A stretch of 64,000 bases of DNA from Gimesia chilikensis (GCF_007744075.1 NZ_CP036266.1:7716564-7780563), one strand, 5' to 3'. Numbered from the stretch's first letter, positions 1 to 9,775 are shown. A program made the numbers and translations. Notes: a model not told the origin generated them from the letters alone.

Positions 1-1476
1 GACCTTCACCTCCAGAAATCCGCCCGAACGCGGATCCTGATAGTAAGGCTGTTTGATTTCCCCCTTGGCATCGGTCGACTTGGGATCGCCGGGCTTGCGG
101 CCCAGGCGAGAGTTTGCATCGACCAGGGCGCCCGAGGAAAACTCTTCGAAACCGCTGGGATCGACCGAGTGATACTGCCAGTGTCGATCGCCACAGACGA
201 TGAAGAAATTCTGCTGATCCAGGCCGTTCTCCTTGAGCCACTTGAAGAAATCATCCCGCTCATGACGAAAGCCGCCGATATCACAATGGTTGTCGGTTTT
301 ACGGAGATCATCGGGACCGATCATCGGCGTGGGTGAAATCAGCAGTTTATAAGTCGCGTCGCTCTCTTTGAGCGTCTTCTGCAACCAGGCTCTCTGCTCC
401 TTCCCCCAGATCGATTTTTCGGGACCATCTTCCATCGCATTCGGGCTGCGGTACATCCGGTTTTCCGGCAGCCAGATTTGCAGATCTTTGCTCACCCGAT
501 GTGTACGATACGTCTTCGCATCCTTGTCCCCCATAGGAGCCACCGGCAGTTGTTCGAGCATCATGTCCCGCCCTTCCTGGGGAGTCGGGTGATGATCGCC
601 TGTATTGTCGCCATCGTCGATACGATAATCGTGGTCGTCAATTTCCCAGTATGTCGGCACCTCCGCGAACAGGTCGCGATAGCGGGGCTGAATGAACTGC
701 TCGTGCCACTTCTGTCGCATTTCAGGAATTGTTTTCGCACGGGGATTGTCGGGAGTGTCGTAGTAGACGTTATCCCCGGTGCCGACGAAGAACAACGGCT
801 TGAGCTTCAGAATTGTCTCCAGTGCCGGATACCCCAGGTGTTTATCGGGACCGGAATACGGCTGCGGAAGATTGGTGTTGTTCTCGATCAGATGCTGTTT
901 TTTATCGATCCGGTCATCGCCATGAAATTTCGCATAATTCATGCCGGTTACTACTACGAACTTTACCGGTTCTGCCAGCGTCGGGCCGGGCAGAGTTTCA
1001 AAGTGAGCCACCGGTCCAGCATGTAGATGCTCGGCAGTCTTGCCAATCTCTGTTTTACATTCGTATTTCGTTCCGGGAGCCAGCCCGGTGAAAACAGCCC
1101 GGGCGATAAAATCATGATCGGGAACCGCTTCAACTGTCTGGGGATTGTCTTTGATTTCCGCTCCCCCTTTAGCAGCGACGGGGTTCAGGGTAAAGCGGAC
1201 AACGCCCGACGTCCCTTTCACATCCCGGTCAACCAACTTGTCAGTCTCTGTCAGACGCACTTGCACCAGTGCGCTGTCTGGAGTGAGTTCTCCCACCATA
1301 ACGCCCATCCCGGCCAGCGGTCCTCCCTTGTGCGCTTCTGCATGCTGATCGCCTGCCTGCTGTTCATCGGGAATCGGAGCCGCTTCCCCCTGCTCGACTA
1401 CCGGCGCCGGTGTCGTAGGTTTGGATTGTTCACAACCGAAAACAAATAACAGACAGCACAGACAGTAGAATTTCAT
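1..1476 (-). CDS. PhoD-like metallophosphatase lipoprotein (3' end beyond the window)
   Basis: The frame is open from an ATG at 1476 to the left edge, giving 492 codons with no stop seen. The N-terminus is a lipoprotein signal ending in FVFGC (lipid Cys about residue 15), followed by a Pro/Glu-rich linker. The body carries PhoD-type metal-site motifs: GTGDNVYYD, then [13 protein letters not shown], then VCGDRHWQY near the edge. PhoD-family enzymes are phosphodiesterases or phosphomonoesterases acting outside the cytoplasm, so a membrane-tethered phosphate-scavenging enzyme is inferred. A GGGAG ribosome site lies 8-9 bases before the ATG. The substrate cannot be read from sequence. Confidence 0.88.
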   Translation of the reverse strand, partial: MKFYCLCCLLFVFGCEQSKPTTPAPVVEQGEAAPIPDEQQAGDQHAEAHKGGPLAGMGVMVGELTPDSALVQVRLTETDKLVDRDVKGTSGVVRFTLNPVAAKGGAEIKDNPQTVEAVPDHDFIARAVFTGLAPGTKYECKTEIGKTAEHLHAGPVAHFETLPGPTLAEPVKFVVVTGMNYAKFHGDDRIDKKQHLIENNTNLPQPYSGPDKHLGYPALETILKLKPLFFVGTGDNVYYDTPDNPRAKTIPEMRQKWHEQFIQPRYRDLFAEVPTYWEIDDHDYRIDDGDNTGDHHPTPQEGRDMMLEQLPVAPMGDKDAKTYRTHRVSKDLQIWLPENRMYRSPNAMEDGPEKSIWGKEQRAWLQKTLKESDATYKLLISPTPMIGPDDLRKTDNHCDIGGFRHERDDFFKWLKENGLDQQNFFIVCGDRHWQYHSVDPSGFEEFSSGALVDANSRLGRKPGDPKSTDAKGEIKQPYYQDPRSGGFLEVKV

Positions 1477-1704
1477 GTTGAGCACTCCCTTGAAGAACAG
1501 TTCTGGATGTGAGAGGAAAATATATTCTATTGCTTAATCGCGCCGGTCCCAACTCAAAACGGCACAGAATTACCGCATTCTGTATTCACCTGTTGTTTTT
1601 GGAAAAACAGTTCAGAATCAACTTGCCGTCTCTGAATGTCTTTCTGCACAATGGAAGTCACAACCGATCAACTCCCATGAATCTTTTATATCGAGAAACA
1701 CACT

Positions 1705-2490
1705 ATGAAAACGCTCAAACTGCTTCCGCTGCTGCTGCTCTGCCTGATCACCTTCTCACAGTCGGCCCTGGCCGAACAGGATGCCAAAGAAGCCTGGCAG
1801 AAACTGGTTCGCTCTCCTCGCTTCAATAAGCGACCTGCGTTCCAGTACGTCAAAAACAATCCTCAACTGCCGAATGTCCTGCTCTATGGAGATTCCATTT
1901 CCATCGCTTATACCGATGCCACTCGCGAGGCCCTCAAAGGTAAAGCCAACGTCTACCGTCTGTACTGCAACGGAGGCGATTCCTCTTCATTTATTCAGAA
2001 GATGAAAACGATGCACGCCACCATGCAAAAAGACGACCTCACCGATCCCTGGAAATTTGACTGGGACGTGATTCACTTCAACGTCGGACTACACGACCTG
2101 AAATACATGAATGGCAAAAAACTGGACCGGGTGAACGGCACCCAGGCGATTTCCCCCGCTGACTACGAAAAGAACCTGCGGGCCATCATCGCTTACCTCG
2201 AACAGCTGGCCCCCAAAGCCAAACTGATTTTCGCAACGACTACGCCCGTGCCCGAAGGAGAGCCGGGGCGGATCGCCGGTGACGCAGCGAAGTACAACCA
2301 GATCGCATTGAAGGTCCTCAAGGACTATCCCGAAATTGCCGTCGATGACCTGTATACTTTCACAAAACCACAGCATGCCCAGTGGTGGACCAAACCGGGC
2401 AATGTGCACTTCAATACCGCCGGTGCCACCGCACAGGGGAAAGAGGTGGCCCGGGTCATCGAACAGCAACTCAAACCGAAACAGGATTAA
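1705..2490 (+). CDS. Secreted SGNH/GDSL-family hydrolase
   Basis: This 261-residue protein has a signal peptide (residues 1-23, ending ALA). Block I is LLYGDSIS with nucleophile Ser64. Block II is probably the glycine in YCNGGD (about residue 90). Block III is NVGLHD (126-131) and block V is NVHFN with His235. SGNH enzymes are extracytoplasmic esterases or carbohydrate deacetylases; the substrate is not evident. It stands alone, divergent from the PhoD-like gene and convergent with the next gene (34 bp gap). The start has only a weak purine-rich ribosome site. Confidence 0.85.
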   Translation: MKTLKLLPLLLLCLITFSQSALAEQDAKEAWQKLVRSPRFNKRPAFQYVKNNPQLPNVLLYGDSISIAYTDATREALKGKANVYRLYCNGGDSSSFIQKMKTMHATMQKDDLTDPWKFDWDVIHFNVGLHDLKYMNGKKLDRVNGTQAISPADYEKNLRAIIAYLEQLAPKAKLIFATTTPVPEGEPGRIAGDAAKYNQIALKVLKDYPEIAVDDLYTFTKPQHAQWWTKPGNVHFNTAGATAQGKEVARVIEQQLKPKQD

Positions 2491-2524
2491 GCAATCCTGC
2501 CGGTCTCAAAGGGATCCAGGTGAT

Positions 2525-3829
2525 CTATTGCTGATCCAGGATCTCTTTGATCTCCCCCATCATTTCCTTCGATCGTGTATTCACTGTGTGCATGGCCCGG
2601 TCCACCTTGGACTGGGACAGCGCCGGCTTGGCATCGATTTTCAACAGGGCCCGGGTAATCTGTGAAGCGGGTTCATTGTCGATATCGAACAGCCATTCCG
2701 ACAAACCAATATCGCGGAACATCCAGCGTTTGAGACCGTGGCGGGCACTCGCCAGATGCATGACCGGCGTTCCCATCGACAATGCGATGATACAGGAATG
2801 CGGCTCCATAGAGACAACGGCGATCGCCTGGGCATACACGGAAGCGGCTTCATCTACGTTCCAGAAGGGGTCGCGATTGACCACGTAAGGCTTCACATCT
2901 TCGGGAAGCTGATCGAGAATCATCTTCTGAGCATGGATAATTTCCTTATCCACTTCAGGCGCCAGCAGCACTTTTTTCTTCGTCGTGCGAACCCAGTCGG
3001 TGATGACCGCCCGCAGCTTTTTCGTCCAGAGTTCGTTCTGTGCGATGTCTTCCTTTGTCGGCTGGGTGGGGTTCATCACGGTCCCCTTTGTCGCTTTCAG
3101 CTTAGGCGTATTGCTGCGGAGTGTGACGGTGATAAATTCTTTCGGTTTCAAATCGTGAGCTTTGAGCCAGGCATTCGCTTTTTTATCATCACGAACATCG
3201 ATACCAAAACAGCCATCCGGACCGAAGGCGAGGGAAGGTGAAGTCACGCCGATCTTCCGCAGGTAATAAAACGATTCCACGTCGCGGGTGTAAATGGCAG
3301 CCGCCCGGGAGAGCAGTTCGCTCATCTTAGCTTCATCTTCCGGTGCGAAGCCGTCGAAAGACTGTCCATACAGCACCAGCGGTTTATTGGTCGCCGTGCA
3401 GGCTTCAATGATGTAAATCGGCGGTGGCCAGAACTGGTTGAAGTGCATACCGGAGTTGTAGAGAAACAGGTCGCTCTCATCGAAGGCTTTCTGCATCTCA
3501 GGATTATTGGCTTTACCGCGTGCATTCATTTTCCCCTGCACGATATTCACCTTGGGAAACCGCTGTTTGAGCATCGCGGTGACTTCATCGGTGGTCCGAT
3601 GCAACCAAAGATTGACTTTCACGTCAGGCAGATACTCTTCCAGGTAACGCAGAGTACCCGGCGTATGTCCAATGTCCCCGATGTTGACCGTCTGCCAGCC
3701 GGATCGCATGAAAATGGTTTTCTGTTTTGAATCATTCTCACCAGCTTCCAGTGCGGAAAGGGAAAACAGAGGGAGTGTTGCCAGCAGGATCAGCAGGCTT
3801 CGACGAGAGATTAAATCAGCAAAAGTCAC
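2525..3829 (-). CDS. Polysaccharide pyruvyl transferase-family protein with export signal
   Basis: The 434-residue protein matches the polysaccharide pyruvyl transferase family, which shares a GT-B-like fold with CsaB and WcaK. Visible signs are the NIGDIGHTPG motif near residue 50 and a late SMEPHSCIIALSMGTPVMHL segment resembling the donor-site region. Unusually, the N-terminus has a twin-arginine-like signal (SRRSLLILL plus a hydrophobic stretch to about residue 28). Classical members are cytoplasmic and use phosphoenolpyruvate, so an exported member may have another role. It is a single gene, convergent with the SGNH hydrolase. Confidence 0.8.
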   Translation of the reverse strand: MTFADLISRRSLLILLATLPLFSLSALEAGENDSKQKTIFMRSGWQTVNIGDIGHTPGTLRYLEEYLPDVKVNLWLHRTTDEVTAMLKQRFPKVNIVQGKMNARGKANNPEMQKAFDESDLFLYNSGMHFNQFWPPPIYIIEACTATNKPLVLYGQSFDGFAPEDEAKMSELLSRAAAIYTRDVESFYYLRKIGVTSPSLAFGPDGCFGIDVRDDKKANAWLKAHDLKPKEFITVTLRSNTPKLKATKGTVMNPTQPTKEDIAQNELWTKKLRAVITDWVRTTKKKVLLAPEVDKEIIHAQKMILDQLPEDVKPYVVNRDPFWNVDEAASVYAQAIAVVSMEPHSCIIALSMGTPVMHLASARHGLKRWMFRDIGLSEWLFDIDNEPASQITRALLKIDAKPALSQSKVDRAMHTVNTRSKEMMGEIKEILDQQ

Positions 3830-4138
3830 GGGTGAGTTTCCTCCGGGCGAGTCAGTACAAAGTCGTTTTTGAGGCTGTCAATCAGACGCAAGTCTTCATC
3901 TTAACTGCTGTATAGAGCAGATAAAATCGGCTCCCGATTATTTAAGTTTCTTTTTTTGGGGTTCCGGAACTGTCTGTTATGCAAATACATAAAAAATGAC
4001 TGGTTATGAATTTGCCCATCTCGGCAGCAATTGGAATCCAGACAAATACTACTGAACTGTTGATAACAAGCCTGCTGTGCGGTATGTTGAATTGATTCCA
4101 ATCGAAGCGCACCCCAGATTGAAGCGGGAGAACTGAGT
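3830..4138. other. Divergent intergenic region, no gene seen
   Basis: This AT-rich stretch separates two divergent genes and should hold both promoters. The only structure I see is a small hairpin, AATCGG-ctc-CCGATT, around 3925-3940. No convincing ORF was found. Confidence 0.6.
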
Positions 4139-5173
4139 GTGTTTGAAATCGAACCATCCAGATTTCTAAAGCAAAGTGCCAGACTGCTGTACTGGTGGCG
4201 GTTGAGCAGGATGATGGTCGCTGAAAAGCCTGACCCCCGCGTGTTCAAGACGGCAGAATCCTTTCTGTCGGATACTGCGAAAGAGGCCTACGAAAATCTG
4301 CTCAAGCAAGGCAAACCCGTCTGGGGGAGTCTGGTCCAGGCGAATTCCATGATCTTTGAATGGGGCCAGCATAACCTGCCTGCTTCCTATATTTACTCTC
4401 CGGAAGACTACTTTGGGGACAACCCGAACCACCTGCTGGAAATTTCCAACCGCATCTTCGCATTAAAAGGAACGCAGACGGGTGATGCCGCCCTGGATGC
4501 CCTGGCGAATCGGATTACCGACGAGCGGAAGGACAGTTTTTCCTACCCGGTTCCCTACCAGGTCACCGATGGCCATGAAGTTTACCTGACTTCGGTCATG
4601 CTCTTCCGCGAGTCTCTGCCAGAGGGTCGACTGACATCACGTCTGCTGCCTCTACTGGTAGACCCGCCCAACAACGGCCTCGCGCTCCCCTTGCCACTCA
4701 TGTTCTGGTCGAAGAAAATGATCGGGTATCTGGGACCTGGCATCCGGGGGCAAATCAAAGAGGAAATCTGGAAAACGATCTGGCAGACGGAGGTCAGCCC
4801 CCCTGAGTTTCAGCCTGCACTGGGAGGCGATCGAGAGATCCGTGATGATGAGATCGACTGGCTGATTGAAACACCACCTATCAAAATCTCAGCGACAGCG
4901 CACCACGTTCTCAGAGATCACCTGCTCAGCGCAGGCCATCTGGCCATCGGCGCCATTTTGGTCTTTAAAGAGGAAGACGAAATCGGACTGTCACTGATGA
5001 AGCGGGGCGACAACGAACCCTGTGCGAAATTCATGCTCGAAGATGTAATGTACTGTTTCCCTTCCGGACAGTTTAATGAGCGAGAAGGGGTGAAAATCGA
5101 TTATCAAAACGGCCCCTTCCAACGGGGGATGATCTTCGAAGAGATCTTCGCGGAAGCCCCGACCTTTCATTGA
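4139..5173 (+). CDS. Conserved-looking hypothetical protein
   Basis: I do not recognise this 344-residue protein. The start is taken as GTG at 4139, preceded by GCGGGAG at good spacing; an ATG at 4211 is an alternative. It has no signal peptide or clear membrane segment, it is acidic, and it contains many aromatic and proline positions, as expected of a folded cytosolic protein. No catalytic motif is visible. It is a single gene, convergent with the sigma-54 activator (59 bp apart). Confidence 0.7.
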   Translation: MFEIEPSRFLKQSARLLYWWRLSRMMVAEKPDPRVFKTAESFLSDTAKEAYENLLKQGKPVWGSLVQANSMIFEWGQHNLPASYIYSPEDYFGDNPNHLLEISNRIFALKGTQTGDAALDALANRITDERKDSFSYPVPYQVTDGHEVYLTSVMLFRESLPEGRLTSRLLPLLVDPPNNGLALPLPLMFWSKKMIGYLGPGIRGQIKEEIWKTIWQTEVSPPEFQPALGGDREIRDDEIDWLIETPPIKISATAHHVLRDHLLSAGHLAIGAILVFKEEDEIGLSLMKRGDNEPCAKFMLEDVMYCFPSGQFNEREGVKIDYQNGPFQRGMIFEEIFAEAPTFH

Positions 5174-5232
5174 CGCGTGAAAGTGCAACAACTGTTTTTT
5201 GAGAGAAGAATGCAACGCAAGCGGGACCGGAA

Positions 5233-8200
5233 TCAGCCAATACCGTATTTTTTCAACTTACTGTAATACGTGCTGCGGGGCATACCCAGCATGCGGGCAG
5301 CCTGGGCTTTATTGCCATCACATTCCGCCAGCGCCTGCTTGAGTTGTTCCGGCTCGGAAAGCTGACGATCCGCCTGGCTCTCTGTGCCCGGGAAAGAAAT
5401 CACCTCCACATCAGATAACGGGATACGTCTCGATGGCTCAGTCCGGACCTGTTTGGTTTCGATAACCCGCACCGGCATCCGTCTGTTCCCACTGACGAGA
5501 TCTGCAGGCAGATCTTTCAAAGTGATGACTTCTTCTTCTGCCAGCACGACCGCGCGCTCAATTACGTTCTCCAGCTGTCTGATATTACCCGGCCAGTCAG
5601 CACGCTCCAGCGCTTCGATGGCATCGGTGTCGATATGTGAAATGCGTTTTCCCAGACGATGTGCGGTGCGTTTCAGGAAGTAGAATGCCAGTTCGAAAAT
5701 GTCATCCCGTCGTTCGCGAAGCGGAGGCAGAGTGATGCTGATCACATTCAGACGATAGTATAAATCCTCACGGAACAGTCCCTCGGCAATTCGCTGTTCG
5801 AGGTTCTGGTGCGTCGCGGTAATCAGCCGCACATCCACGTGCAGTGTTTCCGATCCCCCCACCCGTTCGAAGGCACGCTCCTGCAGAACCCGCAGCAGCT
5901 TGACCTGGGTATCGAGTGAAATATCTCCGATTTCATCGAGGAACAGAGTCCCCCCATTCGCCATTTCAAATCGGCCGACACGGTCTTCATGTGCGCCGGT
6001 AAATGCGCCTTTTACATGGCCGAACAGTTCACTTTCCAGCAGACTGGGAGACAAAGCCGCACAGTTCACCCGCACCAGCGGCTTCTCGTGACGCGAACTG
6101 TTTTCATGAACCGCCTGCGCCAGGAGTTCTTTCCCTGTACCGCTCTCGCCACGAATCAGAACCGTTGATTCCGAATTGGCGACCTTACGCACGGTCTCCA
6201 TCACCTGCCGGATCGCCGGGCTGTTCCCCTTGATCAACCCTCGCTGCACAGCATGCGGTTCACTCCGCTCGGCAATTTCCTGCGAACTGGTTAATTCCGA
6301 CTGCAACACAGAGACCAGCCGTCGTTGATCGTCGATCTTTTCTACCTTGATCCGCATCTCTTCATTGAGACGCCTGAGGTCCTGATGAATCTTGGTACTG
6401 TGCAGGGCGATGCTGGTGATCTGCCCCATGGCGTTCAGGAACGTCAAGTCCTCCGCAGAATAGGCACTGCCGGCAGTTCGCTGTCCCAGGGCCACGAAAC
6501 CGGCAAACTCTCCATCCAACTCAAGATTGTAAATGAAGTCGAAGCCTAACAGCCGCAGCAGTTGCTGAGCGGGGGATGCCTCTTTCAACAGACCTGTCGC
6601 GACCCGCTGGAAGGCAAGCTCTCCTTCAAGAACTTCCAGCAGTTCCGCATTACAGGGAACCGTCGAAGGAGAATTTTCAATGTGAAACCCGGTTAACAGA
6701 TCGAACTGTGTATGCTCTGGATTCAACAGGTAGATGGCTGCACTTTTAACCTGGAGCACTTCGCGGCAGGAGGTGAGCATGCGGTCGGCAATCGAACGCT
6801 GATCCCCCAGGCGACCGACGGCGCGATTCATGCGCTTCAGCGCTTTATCGAGCTGGTATTTCTGACGGAAGAAACGCCGGTCGATGAGCCGCTGCACACG
6901 ATCACGCGACCAGAGCAACAGTGAGATCGCAAACAGCATTACCAGAAAGACGGAGATCGCCTGATTGGTGCTCGGCGTACGATTCAGCTGCGTACCATAA
7001 AGCGACCCCAGTGAAATCACGGTCGCATACAGAATCGAGATGCCCGCACTGACGACGTAGAACAGCATCCCGCGGCTGATGATCTGATCGATCAGCATCA
7101 ACCGGTAGCGAATGATGCCCACAACGAATGCAGCCATGAAGGAGACACTGGCCAGGAACATCGGGATCCCAGCCCCCCCCAAGGCGAACTGGGTCCGGTT
7201 AAATTCCGCCAGATAAAGTGAGTACCCCACGGGAATAATCGAAATCAAACCTGCTAAGGCAATCCACTTCAGTTGATTCCGCTCATAAGGGTTCTGGCTT
7301 TTGAAGTAATTATTGAGCAGCGCGCCCAGTGTCATCAGATAATAGATACCAGCCACACTGATATAACTGTAAACAGCCCAGCGCAGGACCGAAACCACCT
7401 GAAACACGAGCGGGGAATAATCCTGATTGGCCAGTTCCACGGAACCATCGCTGATGTGTGAAGTCAGACGCAGATAAATCAGACAGGCCAGGATCAGGGT
7501 GCAGGTCGCGACGGGCACAGAATAAATGGCACGCAGCAGACCAATGGGATATTGGGACAACCAGGGGATCGATCGTGGATACGTAATAAAGAAGTGGAGC
7601 GTTATCGCAGGTACCAGAACGGCCGCCAGGACAAACGGAATATTCAGCGCCAGGGCACCGGCGATAATCCACCAGTTATAACCACCGATAAAAGCGACGA
7701 GGGTGATGATCCCCATCACAAAGAAGATTCGTGTAGTCCGGTCGAAGGGTCGCATCCAGTAGGCAAAAGCCCCGATCGCCAGAATGATTAGTTCCAGCGA
7801 AAACCAGAGCAATGAAATCGCGACATCACCCGACGGAATCGCCTGAATCTGAACCCATGCCGACTTCAGTGTATAGGTCGGTGGACCATCGGCGTTATCA
7901 GTCCGGCTATAAAACTCGACATTGATAAACCGGTTGCCCTCCATCTCCACCATATAGGGCACATCATGTTCCGTGGGATCGGCCTGCGGACGAAGATGAC
8001 CGCCGGGGGGGAGCTTCATGTCGCGCAGCTTGCTGAGAACCTGAGAGAAGTCGAGGAACGTCCGAATCGGATACTCGCCGATCTTCGTGAGAATGTCACC
8101 CGGTTTCGGAGGCGAAAAGGCCCCTTCCTTCTTGATGCTGGGAGTCGCCTTGATTTCGATCCCGTCAGGTCCCTCTTCCCCTGTCTCAGACTGGACGCTA

Positions 8201-8328
8201 TCCAGCATCGCCCGCAGACGCAGGTCTGGGCTGGTTGTAACGAAGCCTAATACGATCACACTATAAACGACAGCCAGAATACCGCCGGTGAAGAGAATCG
8301 CGCGTTCTTTGAATCCATGCTTTTTCAT
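5233..8328 (-). CDS. Membrane-bound sigma-54 enhancer-binding regulator (PDZ-TM-GAF-AAA+-Fis)
   Basis: This 1031-residue protein has a TM helix (about 11-31), a PDZ-like segment (76-140, with KPGDILTKIG), a block of about eight hydrophobic helices (170-475), a GAF-like domain (505-650), a coiled linker and a full sigma-54 AAA+ module. The module has Walker A GESGTGKE (727-734), GAFTGA (774-779), Walker B TLFLDE (794-799) and RERRDD (871-876). A Fis-type HTH ends the protein (995-1029). GAFTGA is the loop that contacts sigma-54, so it should activate -24/-12 promoters. A membrane-anchored activator with an extracytoplasmic PDZ suggests it senses envelope or lipid signals. Its upstream region holds palindromes that may be its own operators. 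Confidence 0.93.
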   Translation of the reverse strand: MKKHGFKERAILFTGGILAVVYSVIVLGFVTTSPDLRLRAMLDSVQSETGEEGPDGIEIKATPSIKKEGAFSPPKPGDILTKIGEYPIRTFLDFSQVLSKLRDMKLPPGGHLRPQADPTEHDVPYMVEMEGNRFINVEFYSRTDNADGPPTYTLKSAWVQIQAIPSGDVAISLLWFSLELIILAIGAFAYWMRPFDRTTRIFFVMGIITLVAFIGGYNWWIIAGALALNIPFVLAAVLVPAITLHFFITYPRSIPWLSQYPIGLLRAIYSVPVATCTLILACLIYLRLTSHISDGSVELANQDYSPLVFQVVSVLRWAVYSYISVAGIYYLMTLGALLNNYFKSQNPYERNQLKWIALAGLISIIPVGYSLYLAEFNRTQFALGGAGIPMFLASVSFMAAFVVGIIRYRLMLIDQIISRGMLFYVVSAGISILYATVISLGSLYGTQLNRTPSTNQAISVFLVMLFAISLLLWSRDRVQRLIDRRFFRQKYQLDKALKRMNRAVGRLGDQRSIADRMLTSCREVLQVKSAAIYLLNPEHTQFDLLTGFHIENSPSTVPCNAELLEVLEGELAFQRVATGLLKEASPAQQLLRLLGFDFIYNLELDGEFAGFVALGQRTAGSAYSAEDLTFLNAMGQITSIALHSTKIHQDLRRLNEEMRIKVEKIDDQRRLVSVLQSELTSSQEIAERSEPHAVQRGLIKGNSPAIRQVMETVRKVANSESTVLIRGESGTGKELLAQAVHENSSRHEKPLVRVNCAALSPSLLESELFGHVKGAFTGAHEDRVGRFEMANGGTLFLDEIGDISLDTQVKLLRVLQERAFERVGGSETLHVDVRLITATHQNLEQRIAEGLFREDLYYRLNVISITLPPLRERRDDIFELAFYFLKRTAHRLGKRISHIDTDAIEALERADWPGNIRQLENVIERAVVLAEEEVITLKDLPADLVSGNRRMPVRVIETKQVRTEPSRRIPLSDVEVISFPGTESQADRQLSEPEQLKQALAECDGNKAQAARMLGMPRSTYYSKLKKYGIG

Positions 8329-8371
8329 TTTGAGCGATTTCCAACAAGGGTGCGCCGGTCAGACATCAATG

Positions 8372-8462
8372 TCGATACATGTGTCGAACCAGTTTTTAGC
8401 GCCGAAATGTTCGGCGCTGAATGAAATCTGCTGACAACAATAGAGCATTTCGGCGCCGAAAT
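8372..8462. promoter_or_regulatory. Cluster of three palindromes, candidate operators/UAS
   Basis: Three symmetric elements lie 44-134 bp upstream of the sigma-54 activator. They are the near-palindrome TCGATACATGTGTCGA (8372-8387), AGCGCCGAA-atg-TTCGGCGCT (perfect 9-bp arms, 8398-8418), and the perfect 16-mer ATTTCGGCGCCGAAAT (8447-8462). The last two share the GCGCCGAA/TTCGGCGC half-site, as expected for a dimeric Fis-type HTH. Binding by the adjacent regulator is inferred. Confidence 0.6.
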
Positions 8463-8616
8463 TTCAAGTCTGGGTGTCGAAACCTGATAAAATAGAGGTT
8501 TTACAATCCCTCATCCCACTCAAAATAGACAAAAATGAAGCGCCATCCAAGAATTCACTCCAGTTTTCGTACTTTTTTGACGGTATTTTCGATATTCCTC
8601 TAATACAGCGTACTTT

Positions 8617-8632
8617 TGGCATGTCATCTGCA
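8617..8632 (+). promoter_or_regulatory. Candidate sigma-54 (-24/-12) promoter
   Basis: TGGCATGTCATCTGCA matches the sigma-54 consensus TGGCACG-N4-TTGCA at all but two positions, with the required 10-base spacing between GG (8618-8619) and GC (8630-8631). Transcription would start near 8643 and run rightwards. The three palindromes sit about 190-260 bp upstream of that start, near the usual range for enhancer sites. Confidence 0.45.
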
Positions 8633-8642
8633 ATAAAGATTA

Positions 8643-8880
8643 TTCAGAAAGTTGTTCGGCAACCGTGAAACGGAGTTTCTGGTTCTTCTGAACCCGGTTT
8701 TGCCTTCAGCTTTCTGAACCCAGCCTGGCCCTTAAGAAGGAATCTGGTCTGGACGGACATTATCCAGAAGGTCCCCCTGATTTGCGAGTTCTGACCCAGC
8801 AAGCTCATCAGTTTCTGTGAAGTGTATAATCTACGATATCCCGTCCACAATTCACCGCCTTCTTAAGGGCTTTCTTTATG
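8643..8880 (+). ncRNA. Possible sigma-54-dependent non-coding transcript
   Basis: No credible ORF follows the candidate promoter before the convergent methyltransferase gene. The stretch has a perfect 13-bp inverted repeat: GCCCTTAAGAAGG (8728-8740) pairs with CCTTCTTAAGGGC (8858-8870). The right arm is followed at once by TTTCTTTAT, as in a terminator. Two TTCTGAACCC direct repeats lie near 8688-8722. This is inference from layout only. Confidence 0.3.
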
Positions 8881-8917
8881 CGCCGCGCAACACTCCCATC
8901 GGCGTTTATTTTCCCGA

Positions 8918-9679
8918 TCAGGCAAACTGCCCCAGATACACATTAGTATCGTATTCAAACCGCACCCTGCCCGCTGTCTGATGATCTTCGAAGATTACAT
9001 TCAGCTGATGCAGCATTTCGTCGTACCCGGCATCTCCCTGATTGGGACAGTAAGACGATGAAAGCACTCGCCCCGTCAACGCAGGCAGATCGAAAATCTG
9101 TTCATTCTGAAATGTAAATTTGCTGAATGAGTCCGGAGCAAAAAAGTGGGCGAAATCATCGTCCGTAATCCGGGTGTGATTCACATCCTGGTAATCGGTG
9201 GCATACTCGAGCAGCAAAGCTTCGTAAGCCCGCAGAAAGGGCGTTGTATCAGTTCTGCGTTCATTCCAGATCAGAGCTCCCCAGCCTCCCGGCTTCAGAA
9301 TCCGCTGGAACTCCTGCCTGGCGCGCGACTGATCAAACCAGTGAAAGGCCTGACCTGCGACGACAATGTCAAACTTTCCTGTCGGCAGACTGGTCTCTTC
9401 TGCCGTTCCATTAATACTGTGAAAGTTCTGATAAGTCCCGAGCAGTCGTTCCGCCGCCGACCGCATCTCGGCATTCGGCTCCACACCATAAACGGTATTA
9501 TGGTGCTCCAGGAAAAGTTGAGAGGAAATCCCTGTACCGGATCCGATGTCGGCAATCAGAGATTCGGACGTAAGACCGCAGTGTGTCTTCAAGCAGTCCA
9601 GAACCGCTTCGGGGTAACTCGGTCGGTATTTAACATAATTATCAACGCGATCAGAGAAGCGACTGGTACTGTCTTTCAT
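8918..9679 (-). CDS. Class I SAM-dependent methyltransferase
   Basis: This 253-residue protein is of the Methyltransf_11 type. Motif I is IADIGSGTG (42-50), the acidic ribose-binding position is in YGVEPN, and FDIVVAGQAFHWFD with ILKPGGWGAL are the later fold motifs. The FSDRVDNYVKYRPSYP opening is typical of small-molecule or ubiquinone-type methyltransferases of unknown substrate. It is a single gene. Confidence 0.88.
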   Translation of the reverse strand: MKDSTSRFSDRVDNYVKYRPSYPEAVLDCLKTHCGLTSESLIADIGSGTGISSQLFLEHHNTVYGVEPNAEMRSAAERLLGTYQNFHSINGTAEETSLPTGKFDIVVAGQAFHWFDQSRARQEFQRILKPGGWGALIWNERRTDTTPFLRAYEALLLEYATDYQDVNHTRITDDDFAHFFAPDSFSKFTFQNEQIFDLPALTGRVLSSSYCPNQGDAGYDEMLHQLNVIFEDHQTAGRVRFEYDTNVYLGQFA

Positions 9680-9775
9680 GATACAGGCTCCGGCACTCGA
9701 CAGGCTTTGTCTCTACATTGCTTTCACAACTGGTCATCAAGCTGACATACCTGATTATACCCGAACCCAATTCCG

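Noticed and set aside
478-1026. 182-residue plus-strand frame
   Set aside because: It runs antisense through the PhoD-like gene, lacks a ribosome site and has no domain pattern; it is a shadow of the minus-strand gene.
8474-8668. 64-residue plus-strand frame over the sigma-54 promoter region
   Set aside because: It has no ribosome site, no conserved character and it spans the promoter; intergenic.
9146-9745. 199-residue plus-strand frame
   Set aside because: It is antisense to the methyltransferase with typical shadow composition.
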